From Symbiodinium natans (Eukaryota; Sar; Dinophyceae; Suessiales; Symbiodiniaceae), in assembly GCA_905221605.1 (NCBI GenBank), contig CAJNDS010002718.1, positions 122,001 to 186,000 on the forward strand: 64,000 nucleotides of DNA, in the 5' to 3' direction. Under the pieces are notes generated by a model. That model saw nothing but the letters and a program-made list of their open reading frames with translations, had not been told where the DNA came from and searched no databases. Both the position numbers and the translations under genes were made by a program. The stretch's first letter is position 1, and each line of letters opens with the position of its first letter. This document shows positions 51,158 to 61,144 of this stretch, in pieces.

Positions 51158-54100
51158 CTGAATTTGGTGCATTTTGGAGAGCAAGGCCCTCCGGGATTGT
51201 TCAAAGCCAGTGACGTTAGTGTTGGTGGGGGCGGAAGGGCCCAAGCACGGGTTGAGTCACTGAGGGGTTTAGGACATCAGGGCTTTCAGTGTTGGGGTTT
51301 GGGGTTCGGCCAAAGCAAGCACATATACACCAGGTTTGTGGCTTCAAATCATGGTGCATAAGGGATCGGACAGAAGGTGCTTTCGGATGACTGCCGTTTT
51401 CGTGACACCAGGCGGCCTTGACCGAAAAAGGCCAGGCACCTCTGTTTCTGCCTGGGCACTGCAGTCATGTGTCTGGGGCGTCCGGCCTCACCATGTGGGG
51501 AATGATGATGCACCTTCAGGGAAACCCCACCAAACGTGGAGCAATCAAGAGTAGCCTCCCTTTTCAAACGGGCCGTCTTCTGTCGGACCTGCTGAAGCAG
51601 ATGCCGGGTCCCCAGTTTGCTGGGGGATGTGACGAACCCCCTGGGCTTTAACATCCATAAGCAAACCATTGTTGGGCCAGCAAGAGAGGGGTTGGGGTTG
51701 TGGTGGGGGGGGGGGGGGGGGGTGGGGTTTTTAGTTTTTTTTTTTTGTTTTGGGGGGGGGGGGTGGGGGGGTGGTGGAGGGGGGTCTTGGGGAATTTTGG
51801 GGGTTTTGGGGAGGTCTCTGGGCCCAAAGAGGGCCTAGGACAAGTCAGCGCCGCCAGCGGGGAGTTTCCACCTGGACCTGCCGGGAAGAGGGGGCCCCCT
51901 GGTGCTTAGGGTTTAGGGTGTAGGGTGTAGGGTGTAGGGTTTAGGGTTTAGGGTTTAGGGTTTAGGGTTTGGGGTTTAGGGTTTAGGGTTTAGGGTTTAG
52001 GGGCTTAGGATTTAGGGTTCTTAGTAGGGAATGAGGGAATTCGGGCCCGAAAAATACCCTTTAATCCCTTGGTACCTCACTCCCTCAATAACCTACTGAG
52101 AACCAGCCGGAAGAGGGGGGCTCTTCATGGGCCTTGTAGATGTCCCAAACCACAAACCCTGAACCCTAAAACTCAAACCCTGTAAGGTTTCGGCTTGCTA
52201 CTCATTCCCAAACCCTAAAACCGTAAACTCCCCAAAGCCCCACACAGACCCCACAGCCCCCTAAAGCGCCCTAAAGCCCCTTAAAGCCCCTAAACCCTAA
52301 TAACTGTTTACTAAACCCCAAACCCCAAACCCTATGAACCCTAAACCCTAAACCCCAAACCCTGAACCCTGAACCCTAAACCCTGAACGCCAAATACGTC
52401 CGCGCCTCAGGGCGACGGCGCTGTGGAGGGGTCAGGGACCTCCCTCGGGGCGATTTGGCCGCCTCGGGTTTGGACTCCGCCTGCAGCGGGTTTGGTCGGG
52501 GACGTTGGTCGAGGGAGTGGGGCTGGTTTAGGGTTTAGGGTTTAGGGTTTAGGGTTTAGGTTTTAGGGTTTAGGGTTTAGGGTTTAGGGTTTAGGGTTTA
52601 GGGTTTAGGGTTTAGGGTTTAGGGTTTAGGGTTTAGGGTTTAGGGTTTAGGGTTTAAGGTTGCTGTTTTTTGTTTTTTTTGGGGGGGGGGGGGGGGAGGG
52701 AAGGGGGATAAAGGGGAGGAGTTTGGGTTGGTTTGGGCTTTAGGGGGCTTGGGTTTCCCTTCACCAGAGTATCCAACTCCCCCTCCTACCCTCAACAGGA
52801 TTGGGTAACACACTGACCAAGAATATCTTCGAGCACCTGGCATTGCCTTGCTGTTGAGTGTTCAGGGTCCCGGGCTTGGAATGTGGTTCGGGGTCTCGGC
52901 TCTTCAGGGTGGATCTTGTACAACCTTAACCCTGACAAGGCGTGGTGATGTCGGGCTTGAGGGCTGCTCTTTGTGTGTGTGTGTGTGCGCCTGATTTCTA
53001 GCTCAACATGCAGGGTTTTAAGCTGGCTGGCCGTAACCTCCCAACCCTAACTCCACTCGTCGGAGGCGGTTTTTGGGTTTAGGTGTACACGAAGTGGGCC
53101 CCTAAGAAAACCTAACCGGCGGGGGGGGGGGGAGGTATTCTTCGTACGAGTAAAGGGTAATTACTTGCGGGGGTGTTACACCGGACACCCTGAACCCTAG
53201 AACCTCAATTTGGGTTCGCACACACAAGAACTACGGTTCTACCTAAAAAACGAAGCCCAAAACCCTACATCCCTTGGTCACCTGTCTACAGGACTGCTCA
53301 TACTCGAGCAGGTCGAGGTACCACCTGAGGCACTTGCAGATTCATGCTGTTCAGGGCTTTCAGGTTTGTAAGGTCGGGAACTCAGGAAATTGGGTAGCCC
53401 TACATTGGCCCTACATCTCCCCCTTTTCGGGGCCTCCCATAGGGTGCTCCAGCCCCATCTGCCCTAGCTTTCGGAAGTTGAGGAGTCAGAGGAACTCTTT
53501 TCAGCACTTTAGCGTTGGGGTTTTCGGAGTTTGGGGTTTTGGGTTTAGAGCGTAGAGGCGTAGGGTTTAGGACGTTTAGGAGTTCAGGGTTACAGCCCTG
53601 AGTCCCTAAACAAAGCCCTTAACCCTAAAACCTCCGAGCCCGAGCCTTAACCCCTGCAATCCGCTTACCCCAGTCCCGCCCCTGGGCTCCCAAACTCCAA
53701 AAAACTCTGAACACTAAACCCTAAACCCTCAACCCTAAACCCTAAACCCTAAACCCTAACCCCTAAACCCTAAACCCTAAACCCTAAACCCCAACCCCCA
53801 GTGCCCCCTTCAAGGGGTGGCACCTCGGGGGTGAACAGGCCGTTTGCTCCTGGAAGCAGTCTTCTTTTGGGGAGCGGCCTACAGGAGCTTAAGATCCTAA
53901 AGGTTTAGGGGTGGGACCTTGAATTCCGGTAGGCTACTTTTGGATAGCTCTGCAACCACACCCTCGCAAGATGCAAACCGAAGATTGCACTGGACAGTTG
54001 ATCCACCACCAGATCTGGGCTGCCGTGTAAACTACCACAACTAGACGGTAAACTCCGACCGGGGTTGCACCAAGAGTCTTCGATCTTGCGGAGCCGCGTG

Positions 54101-55568
54101 AGGGTTTTCCTGAAGTAACCATACATACCCTGAGAGAAGGGTAGAATATTGGCATGTCCTAAATCGTTGATTCTGGGGTGCAGGTTTGTCTTGGTTGGGG
54201 TCGGGAGTCGGCCCTTGACCCCCACCTGCTCCGCGAAGGTCACGTGCTTGCCTGTCGTGGTGAAGGCCGCCCCAAGCTCCTTTTCTGCGGAGGCAGGTTC
54301 TTTGCGTGAAAAGGGGTCTCGGGCTGTAGGGGGGTCTGGCAAGCCCAACCGTAAACCCCATAGGCCCTGAACCCCACCCTAAACCCCATATACCCAGAAC
54401 CCTACCAACACAGACACGAATCTCAGAAGAGGGAAAGGGGCCCATCAGGGTAGCAGGGCTCTATGAAGGTTGAGGGGCTCAGGTGTTCAGGGTGCAAAGG
54501 TTCAGGCTTCTGAGGCTTGGGGCCTCGAGGGCGTAGGGCTTAGGGGCTGCGAGTTTGGGGCTCGTGGCTATGTGTGCTAGGCGGCCAGGAGCAGGCTTCG
54601 AACCATAAGCCCCTGAGTGCCACATCCCTGAAGCTAATCCCTATAAACCCTGGCTACTCGAAATGATGGTGCCATCTTATCATAAGGCGGCCCCTCTTGT
54701 TTAGGGTACCTGAGAAAAGGACAATAATTAATTTAGAGAACTGACCACATGAATCCTGCTTCTTCAGGAGGCGGGTCTTGAAATCGGTCGGCAGCTTCTT
54801 AAGTACGGGACGCACCTGTCGCAAGCGCAAGGCTCTAGGCATGGACATGTAAACACAAGCTGAGGGAACTAATTCGGGGCTTAGGGTTAGGGTTAGGGTT
54901 TCGGGTTTAGGAGGTGCTGGCGTTGCTTGGGTCAGCTGTCCGCGTTGAGATGTTGCTGTCGGTGGTCCGCACCCTAAACCCTAAAGCCTAATTCAGCCTA
55001 AGCCCTGAGTAGTCACGTAAAACTTCCACCCTGCCATCGGCACCACAAAACAAAAATGGAACCCTTCAAAAGCCATGAGTCCTTTCTAATCCCAAGAAAA
55101 GCGAGGGCGAGCCTGGGCGCCATGGTACTGCAGAGCCTGAGGTGTAGGGGTTCGTGTCTTCTGGGTTGAGGAGGTTGAGGTGGGTGAGGGCGGAAGGTTT
55201 GGAGGGGTCTAGAGAAAGAGGAGTTCATAGTAGATGGGGTATAGAGCACACTTTCAATCATCACCTCAAAGACTAAAACCAGGGTTCTCTGCTACGGCAG
55301 TGGATAGGAGTGCCGAGTTTCGCGGTCGCCAAATACCTTTCGTTTACTTGGGGCCCGTACCCAAACCCAAGAGCCCCAAAATGGAGGGACAAGAAACACT
55401 AGGTTTAGAACCGCACCTCATATCTCACCCCAATATCTAACCCTAAACCCTGAACCTTGATTCCTACACCATAAACCCTCAACCCTACACACCCTAAGAC
55501 CCCAAGAGCTTCCTGGCCTTCACGGGGCTCTTGGTTTTGCCTTCGGCCGCCGCACCAGTGTTGGGCGC
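51121..55568 (-). CDS. Gene H: unidentified protein, exon chain partly resolved
   Basis: In-phase joins: 55568-55524 (APNTGAAAEGKTKSP), 54815-54756 (VRPVLKKLPTDFKTRLLKKQ), 54279-54226 (ELGAAFTTTGKHVTFAEQ), 54129-54060 (GMYGYFRKTLTRLRKIEDSW), 53849-53796 (ANGLFTPEVPPLEGG). Less certain: 53332-53282 (LRWYLDLLEYEQSCRQ), 52836-52814, 52522-52406 (Pro/Arg/Ser-rich) and a terminal piece 51157-51121 (VGVAHQKAAKE, TAG). The product is basic and Ser/Pro-rich, possibly nuclear; no domain recognised. One gene or two cannot be decided. The start codon was not found. Confidence 0.45.
51330..51900. other. Unassigned stretch with overlapping open frames
   Basis: No telomeric repeats at 51330-51690; minus reads TRHLLQQVRQKTARLKREAT, two plus frames are open as well. 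Poly-G and G/T tracts follow (51700-51800). An exon may lie at 51840-51905 (minus), frame unclear. Confidence 0.3.
51907..52014 (+). repeat. (TTTAGGG)n array
   Basis: TTTAGGG with TGTAGGG variants. Confidence 0.9.
52017..52104. mobile_element. MITE family D
   Basis: GGTTCTTAGTAGGGAATGAG at left and its inverse CAATAACCTACTGAGAACC at right; part of it recurs at 61050. Confidence 0.7.
52406..52522 (-). CDS. Gene H exon (Pro/Arg/Ser-rich)
   Basis: Between CCCTAAA and TTTAGGG arrays; DQRPRPNPLQAESKPEAAKS, PRGRSLTPPQRRRPE; GAG|GC donor, 39 codons. Confidence 0.55.
52525..52655 (+). repeat. (TTTAGGG)n array
   Basis: About eighteen units right of the Pro/Arg/Ser-rich exon. Confidence 0.95.
52814..52836 (-). 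CDS. Gene H possible micro-exon
   Basis: GCCAG|GTG acceptor; VLEDILG; GT donor. Confidence 0.3.
53282..53332 (-). CDS. Gene H exon
   Basis: CAG|GTGACC donor; CLRWYLDLLEYEQSCRQ; acceptor either AAG|TGC or CTCAG|G. Confidence 0.5.
53796..53849 (-). CDS. Gene H exon
   Basis: TTCCAG|GA acceptor, GT donor; ANGLFTPEVPPLEGGTG. Confidence 0.5.
54060..54129 (-). CDS. Gene H exon
   Basis: TCTCAG|GG acceptor, GT donor; GMYGYFRKTLTRLRKIEDSW then CNP. Two other frames are open too. Confidence 0.45.
54226..54279 (-). CDS. Gene H exon
   Basis: AAAAG|GAG acceptor, CAG|GTGGGG donor; ELGAAFTTTGKHVTFAEQ. The 96-nt downstream intron has no repeats and could also be read through. Confidence 0.5.
54756..54815 (-). 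CDS. Gene H exon
   Basis: CGACAG|GTG acceptor, GCAG|GA donor, 20 codons VRPVLKKLPTDFKTRLLKKQ. Confidence 0.65.
55524..55568 (-). CDS. Gene H exon
   Basis: GCACAG|GCG acceptor, CCC|GT donor; APNTGAAAEGKTKSP. Reading on without splicing gives VKARKLLGS and TAG. Confidence 0.5.
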
Positions 55569-55789
55569 CTGTGCTTGTTGTGTTTGGGGGTTTGGGCTCT
55601 TTCGGCTTGGGGTTTAGGGGTTTACTCTAGGCTTCAAGGGTTTGGGGTTTTGGGGTTGGGGTTTAGGGCGTAAATTTAGCGTCTGGGGTCCAGGGTCTTC
55701 GAGTTTTAGGTTTAAGTCTCCTTGGTGATGTTGAAAAAAGGTCTGGTGTTGCAAGCCGGGGGGCGGCTTAGGCTTCAGGGCTTCGCGCT

Positions 55790-55890
55790 TTAGGGTTTAG
55801 GGTTTAGGGTTTAGGGTTTAGGGTTTAGGGTTTAGGGTTTAGGGTTTAGGGTTGAGGGTTTAGGGTTTAGGGCTTAGGGTCTAGGTTGAG
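55790..55890 (+). repeat. (TTTAGGG)n array
   Basis: Downstream of gene I's stop. Confidence 0.95.
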
Positions 55891-55941
55891 TTCAGAGTCT
55901 ATGTGGACGAAGTGGTCTTGGGCTTTGAAAGGTTGGGGCTT

Positions 55942-56241
55942 TCAGGCGTTAGCCCTGCAAGCCTCCGATGACTCAGGCAGACGCCCGTCCGCCTCAAGAC
56001 CCAAGCCCACAAGCTGCTGCATTTCATTCTGAAGGTCAACACAGCTCAGCAGTTGCTGCAGATGCAGCAACAGGTTTTAGCCATCAGACCTGATTTGGAG
56101 CTCATCTTCAGTTCGTGCCAGATTTTTTGGCACACAGCCGCTTTTGAGAGGCATCTGGCTGGACCGGGTGCCTTTCATCAGCGATCGATCTTCAGCTCTC
56201 GAGGCAATTGCTTGGAATGCCATAGGTGAGGCTGCCCTTTG
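55942..56241 (-). CDS. Gene I exon 5 (terminal, contains an in-frame TAA)
   Basis: CTGCAG acceptor; QRAASPMAFQAIASRAEDRS and on; TAA after SDG, then NLLLHLQQLLSCVDLQNEMQ to TGA at 55942. Confidence 0.5.
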
Positions 56242-58447
56242 CTGCAGTTCCGGAGGAATTTGCTCGCAAGGGCAAGACAGACGAGGACATAATTATTCTT
56301 AAGCCCTAAACCAATCGAAGCTCCCAGGTCCGCAAGTCCACATTCCAAACCATAACCCCTAAACCCTAAATTTGCAAACCCAACGAGTCCCAACCCCAAA
56401 ACCCTGTAAGCTCTCTGAAATCCCTTGAGGGCAGCCCCCTGAGGCTTTAGGGCTTGGTTTATTAAGTCGTTTAGGGTTTAGGGCCTCTATGGTCGCCAGG
56501 GATTTAGGGCTTTTCTTGGGGTTTAGGGAGCCCCTAAACCCTGATCCTAAACCCTAAACCCTCAACCCTGATCCTAGCCCTAAACCCCAAACCCCAAACC
56601 CCAAACCCTAAACCCCAAACCCCAAACCCAAAACCCTAAACCCGAACCTGAAGAAATACCCTAAACCCTCAGCGACCCTCGGAAGTTTGAGATCCGGCTG
56701 TGCCTCGGCATTTCCGTACGGGCTCAGAGTCGATGGCCTTTCCTCGGATTGCGGGATGCCGCCCTTGAAAACCCTAAATTAGGGTTTAGGGTTTAGGGTT
56801 TAGGGTTTGGGGTTTAGGGTTTAGGGTTTGGGGTTTGGGGTTTGGGGTTCAGTCAGGGTTCAGGGTTTGGGGTCCCTACACCTTGAAGCTCTTATAGAAG
56901 CGGCCCCAACATCTCAAAAAAGCCTCAAAACTCCCCCACAAGCTGTAAACCAGAACCGCAAGCCTTCACCACGCCCCCTGTCCCCCATCCTTATATCCCT
57001 TGCGGCCCGCTGCGGCCCTAAACCCCCAAATTTCTCGCGCCACATTTCAAAGCTACGGATTTCCAGCACTGTTGAGCTTGCCAAGCGTTGGGGCTTAGTT
57101 CAGGATTTGGAGGCATTTTGGACTCCTGCCTGTGCAGAGAAGCAGCGGCTGTGGTATCTGAGTACAGTTCAGTGGCTTGGGGTTTTCGGACCCGGGCTTC
57201 GGGTGTAAGGCTTATTTCGGAGGGAGCTTTAGAAAGTTGAGCCTAGAGGGCTGCACATTAGATGCTGCTTGCTGCCCAGCTTCCGGCGTCATGAGAGAGC
57301 CTCGTGTCGGAGTACCCTTAGCGAGGCGATCGTGGTGCTCCCCAAAAGAGCCCTGATCCCCAAAACCTTCCGCACTTACTCAATCAAAGGGGTTGTCCCT
57401 CATGTCTGTCTTTTCTTGCCATGCAAAGCAGGGTTTCAAAACGAAAGAAAGGCGACAGACGGGTGAGAGGACGAGAAGGAGGCGGAGGCTGCCCGCCCAC
57501 CCGCACAAACACTATTAAGCGCACGAGCTCTGCGACGCACGATCTCTGATCCTTTCTGCCGGGTGCATACTGCTTTAAGCATCTTTAAACCATGGTTCTT
57601 CAACCCAACTCCTCTTGAAAACCTGACTTTTTCGCCAACAATTTCCCTGCCAACAACCTTTACGATGTTCAGTTCGAAAATCGAGGTACTGACTTGTGCA
57701 TGCAGGGCATCATGTGATGATGTCATGTTCTGTCGGTGTTACTCAAGGCTTTCTGTGGCTCTGCCTCAAACCGTCTTGGAAAGCAACCGCGGCATTCCCT
57801 TCCCCAAACGCTCTTATAGACAAAAGCAAGTAAAACATGCCAGAGGGTTTACCTAAACCCTAAACCCTAAACCCTAAACCCTAACCCTTTTTCCAAGGGT
57901 TGAGATTCGGAGCCCGGCCAGAAAGTGGGAAAACGTTGGGATTTTTAGGATCTGTTGGGTTTATTTTAGCATGTGTTGGGATTTTCGAGGGGTGCGTTGA
58001 GATTTTCGTAGTAAACGTAGAATTTGGGTTGGGATTGGCCATTCGCAAGAATGGGAATTGCCATAGGACTGGGTGGACGGGTGCAGTGCACATATTGCCA
58101 TTTTGCAAGATCGAGCTCGTGGTGAAAAAATCCTCAGCCTTGCGATTTCAGTGCTGCAACATACACCTTCACGTGAACAGTCTGTCCACACCCCCCCCCC
58201 CCCATCCAGGGAAAGCCGAGGCTTTTGTTGGTTTTGGTGGGTTTTCTTTGGGTTTAGGTTGGTTTTTGCAGGGCTTATCGTGGTGCGGCGCCTAGCCCTA
58301 AACCCTAAACCCTACCCTCAACCCTAAACCCTTTACCTGATTTTACATCGGTTCAAGCAGCACCATTCAAACCGGCATGCCAGCCGCATCCCTGATCCCA
58401 GCTCTCACCGGGGCTGCAAAGTCTCGGCGCGGGCTAGCGGCTACCAT
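55942..58447 (-). CDS. Gene I: unidentified protein with C-terminal coiled-coil, in-frame TAA
   Basis: Exons 58447-58409 (MVAASPRRDFAAP), 58181-58139 (TVHVKVYVAALKSQ), 57692-57571 (STSIFELNIVKVVGREIVGE then KVRFSRGVGLKNHG), 56763-56677 (GGIPQSEERPSTLSPYGNAE) and 56241-55942 sum to 591 nt in one frame. The last exon is open for 100 codons to TGA except for one TAA between ELQIRSDG and NLLLHLQQLLSCVDLQ; the part after it is Leu-heptad-like. Either the gene is damaged, or a very short intron removes the stop, or the protein ends there. Another possible exon near 57060-57180 (AAASLHRQESKMPPNPEL) is not needed for phase. Confidence 0.5.
56580..56660 (-). repeat. Mixed CCCTAAA / CCCCAAA array
   Basis: Left of gene I exon 4. 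Confidence 0.9.
56677..56763 (-). CDS. Gene I exon 4
   Basis: TCAAG|GGC acceptor, AGG|GTC donor, 29 codons; GGIPQSEERPSTLSPYGNAE then AQPDLKLPR; in a CCCTAAA/TTTAGGG island. Confidence 0.65.
57571..57692 (-). CDS. Gene I exon 3
   Basis: CACAAG acceptor, GCA|GTATGC donor, 40 codons; STSIFELNIVKVVGREIVGE and on. Confidence 0.55.
58139..58181 (-). CDS. Gene I exon 2
   Basis: GGACAG acceptor, AAG|GC donor; TVHVKVYVAALKSQ. Confidence 0.6.
58409..58447 (-). CDS. Gene I exon 1
   Basis: ATG; MVAASPRRDFAAP; CCG|GTGAGAGC donor, phase 0. Confidence 0.5.
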
Positions 58448-58560
58448 GGGGGCCCTAAACCCTAAACCCTAAACCCTAAACCCTAAACCACTCCTCATAG
58501 CTAAAGGACCCCCCGAAGCCGAAGGTTTAATGGAGTGTGGGGTTTTGGGGGGTATGCTGT

Positions 58561-58657
58561 GGGATGTGTCCCCCTTATACTAACAGTCCTTAATAGGGAT
58601 TCTAGTAGGGCGGTACAAACCCTAGTATGGACTGTTGCCATAAGGGGGAACATCCCA
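58561..58657. mobile_element. MITE family A, copy 3, between genes J and I
   Basis: GGGATGTGTCCCCCTTATAC at left; inverse ending GGGGGAACATCCC at right. It sits in the 244-bp gap between the two genes. Confidence 0.85.
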
Positions 58658-58691
58658 ATGTATACTGGTTTACAGTGAGCCCGCATTGACC

Positions 58692-58763
58692 TCACATTGT
58701 CCGATGAGGCGCCAGGGTGTGCGCGAAGTCTTTGATCGGCTTGGTGGGGCTTGTGAACTCCAT
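58692..58763 (-). CDS. Gene J exon 5 (terminal)
   Basis: CATGCAG acceptor; MEFTSPTKPIKDFAHTLAPH then RTM and TGA. Confidence 0.65.
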   Translation of the reverse strand: MEFTSPTKPIKDFAHTLAPHRTM

Positions 58764-60833
58764 CTGCATGCGGTAAGCTGAGGCTTCAGGTTTGGAGAAC
58801 TTCTTAGGTTCAGTAAGGGTTGAGTTAAAGCTTTAGGGCATTCAGGGTTTTTTGGGACTGTTAGGGCTTTGCTTTTAGGGCTTGGGGCCGTTGAAGTCGA
58901 AGTTGTGGCTCTGTTCAGGGCTTGAGGTCTTTGGGCCATCTTCCGTTTGTCTTCAGCTTTGGCTTTGGCGCCATATGGCTCGGCAATCCACATGCTCCAC
59001 CTCAGCCAACCTCCAAGCACCGGCCCTAAACAAACATCCGTCAACCATCAAGCCCCAACAGCCCCCGAAGCCCAACCCTCTCGAACCGCCCTTCATTTTT
59101 TTTTCCCGCCGCCTTGGCCGGTGACAGCAGGATCTTCGTGGCCGGGCTCACGGCGTCGGCCACGTCATTCTCATTGGTTCGATCCAGGAAGGGCTTCCTG
59201 GAAGGCCCCAAGCTCGATTTCGGCTTACGCTCATTGGGAGGCCATCTGCAATAGATGGAACTCACTTATGATTTAGATCAGCCACCGTCTGAGGGTTTAG
59301 GGTTCAAACGCCCCCTCCCCCCCAAACCCTGCAGATCCTAAATCCCAAACCCTAAGTAGCCCAGGCCCTCTCTTCACCCCCAAAAACAAGAAACAACTAT
59401 AAACTCGAAACTTGACATTCCTAAACCCAAGACTCCCAAACCCCTGCTGTCTTTCTGAAATTTGTGGGGCCTGTCGGTGTCTCGTAGGGTTTGCAGGGCG
59501 TACAGGGTGTGCAGGCTTTTTGGGGCTCACAATCGGGTTTACAGAGCGTTTCGGGGTTTTGGGGTATATGGGGTTTCTAGGGTCTTTGCAGGGGCTGATA
59601 GCGTTTCTAGGATTCTAGGGTATAGGGGTTCAGGATTCAGGGTATGAGCTTTAGAGGGCATCGGAGCTACTCCGGCTTCGCGCCGCCGGCAAGATCTCAG
59701 GGATAGCTGCCGTCTTACAGGAGAGTTTAGGGCTGGAGGGGGTCGGGTCGCGAGATGTTTTCCGACGCTGCACGGAAAGCGCTGGAGATCCCATATACAA
59801 GGTCGGTGCGGAAGGAGATGTCAAAGTCCCCTTGGCTGATACGACAACAAAGCCAACGTCAAGTCGATGCCCGAATGTCCAGGTAGCAGCCAAGTGAACC
59901 CTGCCGGATAACCGCACAAACAAAAAAACTGGGTCCTACACAGAGCTTTACGTGGCTTTAGCTGCAACTGCTGTGCATGGAAAATGGGTCGGGTCGCGAG
60001 ACTTTTTCCGAAAGGAAAGCGCTGGAGACACCATGGAAAGTTCGGTGCGGAAGAAGATGTCAAAGTTCACTTGGCTGATACGACAACAGCAAACCCAACG
60101 TCAAGTCGATGTCCGAATGTCCAGGTAGCAGCCAAGCGGACTCTGCCAGATAACCGCACAAGCCAAAAAGACTAGGTCTTATAAAGAGCTTTACGTGGCT
60201 TTAGCTGCAACTTTTGTACTTGGAAAATGCGGGCCAGAACAGGCTCAACACCGTCAGACCTCGACATGGACTAGAAAGCGGTTCTGCCCCAGACGGCCTT
60301 CGCCATGGGATAACAATGAAAGCAAATCAAAGTGTGCTCCGCAAAGGGGTGGCTCCGGACCTTGAAGGGTCGGTCTGCCCCGGAGGGTTAAAAAAGAAGT
60401 CACGTCTAAGTACGTTGCTGCGGCCACGCCAAGCGCTGCCCTGCAGCTGCGCAAACTACATTCATACTCGCCCCAGCCGATCATGCAATCCTGAGCGGCT
60501 CAAGACAGGATGCGCAACAAGCAGGGCTCACAAGAGCGTGACACGCCATGCCTGTGAATCGCGAGGTTGCACAGGCATGTCCGGCACGTTGCCCTCAGCC
60601 CATGGCTCCCCAAAGCGTGCCTGGCGGCGCCTCTCCACCTGCACCTGGAAGGCGTGTGGACTCTTGGCGACATTGATCAGGTAGCTGTTCAGCTGCCGGA
60701 CGTAGAACTGGTGGGTGGAGCTGTTTGGCTCGAGGTTCTCCTTCGGAGGCGTTGGGAAGGTCTTCGGCACGTAGAACACCGAGGTGCCACCGGCTGGCTC
60801 CACTGCGCGGCTACAGCTCCCACTACACCCCAT
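58692..60833 (-). CDS. Gene J: probable N-myristoylated/palmitoylated protein, complete
   Basis: ATG at 60833 gives MGCSGSCSRAVEPAGG: Gly2 with Ser at position 6 direction and two Cys, the classic N-myristoylation plus palmitoylation signature, so membrane-tethered. Exons: 60833-60573 (87 codons), 59713 to about 59657 (TAAIPEILPAARSRSSSDA), 59245-59087 (WPPNERKPKSSLGPSRKPFL, then AVSPATKILLSPAKAAGKK), 59000 to about 58930 (WSMWIAEPYGAKAKAEDKRK), 58763-58692 (MEFTSPTKPIKDFAHTLAPH, RTM, TGA). Ser/Pro/Lys-rich, probably disordered; family unknown. The junction after exon 2 and after exon 4 is not settled. The intron between exons 1 and 2 carries a tandem 240-bp duplication. Confidence 0.65.
58930..59000 (-). 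CDS. Gene J exon 4
   Basis: CTGAG|G acceptor in phase; WSMWIAEPYGAKAKAEDKRK; 3' boundary uncertain. Confidence 0.55.
59087..59245 (-). CDS. Gene J exon 3
   Basis: TTGCAG acceptor, GT donor, 52 codons plus 3 nt; WPPNERKPKSSLGPSRKPFL and on. Confidence 0.7.
59657..59713 (-). CDS. Gene J exon 2
   Basis: GTAAG acceptor, phase 0 with exon 1; TAAIPEILPAARSRSSSDAL then TAA if unspliced. Confidence 0.45.
59746..59984 (+). repeat. Tandem duplication, unit 1
   Basis: Starts GGGTCGGGTCGCGAGATGTT and ends CTGTGCATGGAAAAT; about 85% alike to the adjacent unit by eye, with 6-, 3- and 1-nt indels. Confidence 0.85.
59987..60230 (+). repeat. Tandem duplication, unit 2
   Basis: Starts GGGTCGGGTCGCGAGACTTT; directly follows unit 1 in the gene J intron. 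No telomeric repeats inside. Confidence 0.85.
60573..60833 (-). CDS. Gene J exon 1
   Basis: MGCSGSCSRAVEPAGGTSVF, HQFYVRQLNSYLINVAKSPH, QARFGEPWAEGNVPDMP; GT donor. The frame stays open to a TGA at 60528 if unspliced. Confidence 0.75.
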
Positions 60834-61072
60834 GGCGAGCGACCCAGCTATGGGGATCTATGGAGGCGTTTCGGAAGTACCGGAGCCTCGGGGGAGCTTC
60901 TTGATCCTGATGAGATTCTCAGATGACAGTCGGCACACGGGCAGGCTCCTCCTTGCCGGCCATGGAAACAACAACCTCCTCAAACCCTCCGAAAGGGTGG
61001 TGCCTCCCCACAACCTTGAAACACTCGATGGACTAAGGGACCTGGCGCTGAGTAGGGAATGAGGGAATTCCG
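60834..61072. other. Gap between genes K and J
   Basis: Contains the 5' leader of gene J and, at 61049-61072, part of a family D MITE (GAGTAGGGAATGAGGGAATT). A minus stretch MAGKEEPARVPTVI then TGA near 60920-60965 could be an upstream ORF. The plus strand is also open (GSFLILMRFSDDSRHTGRLL). Confidence 0.4.
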
Positions 61073-61144
61073 TCAGGTGCTAACCCCGCGCCTCGGTGGC
61101 AAGTCCCCCGTCTGTGCTTTGGAGGGCGACACGGAATCCAGAGC
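61073..61144 (-). CDS. Gene K terminal exon
   Basis: GGGAG|GCT acceptor; ALDSVSPSKAQTGDLPPRRG then VST and TGA. Confidence 0.5.
   Translation of the reverse strand, partial: ALDSVSPSKAQTGDLPPRRGVST

Noticed and set aside
56828-57208. 126-codon plus ORF
   Set aside because: Begins in TTTGGGG repeats; the opposite strand is also open and phase evidence puts the surrounding gene on the minus strand.
60214-60684. 156-codon plus ORF
   Set aside because: Antisense to the strong MGCSGSC exon of gene J and to its intron; no splice or motif support.
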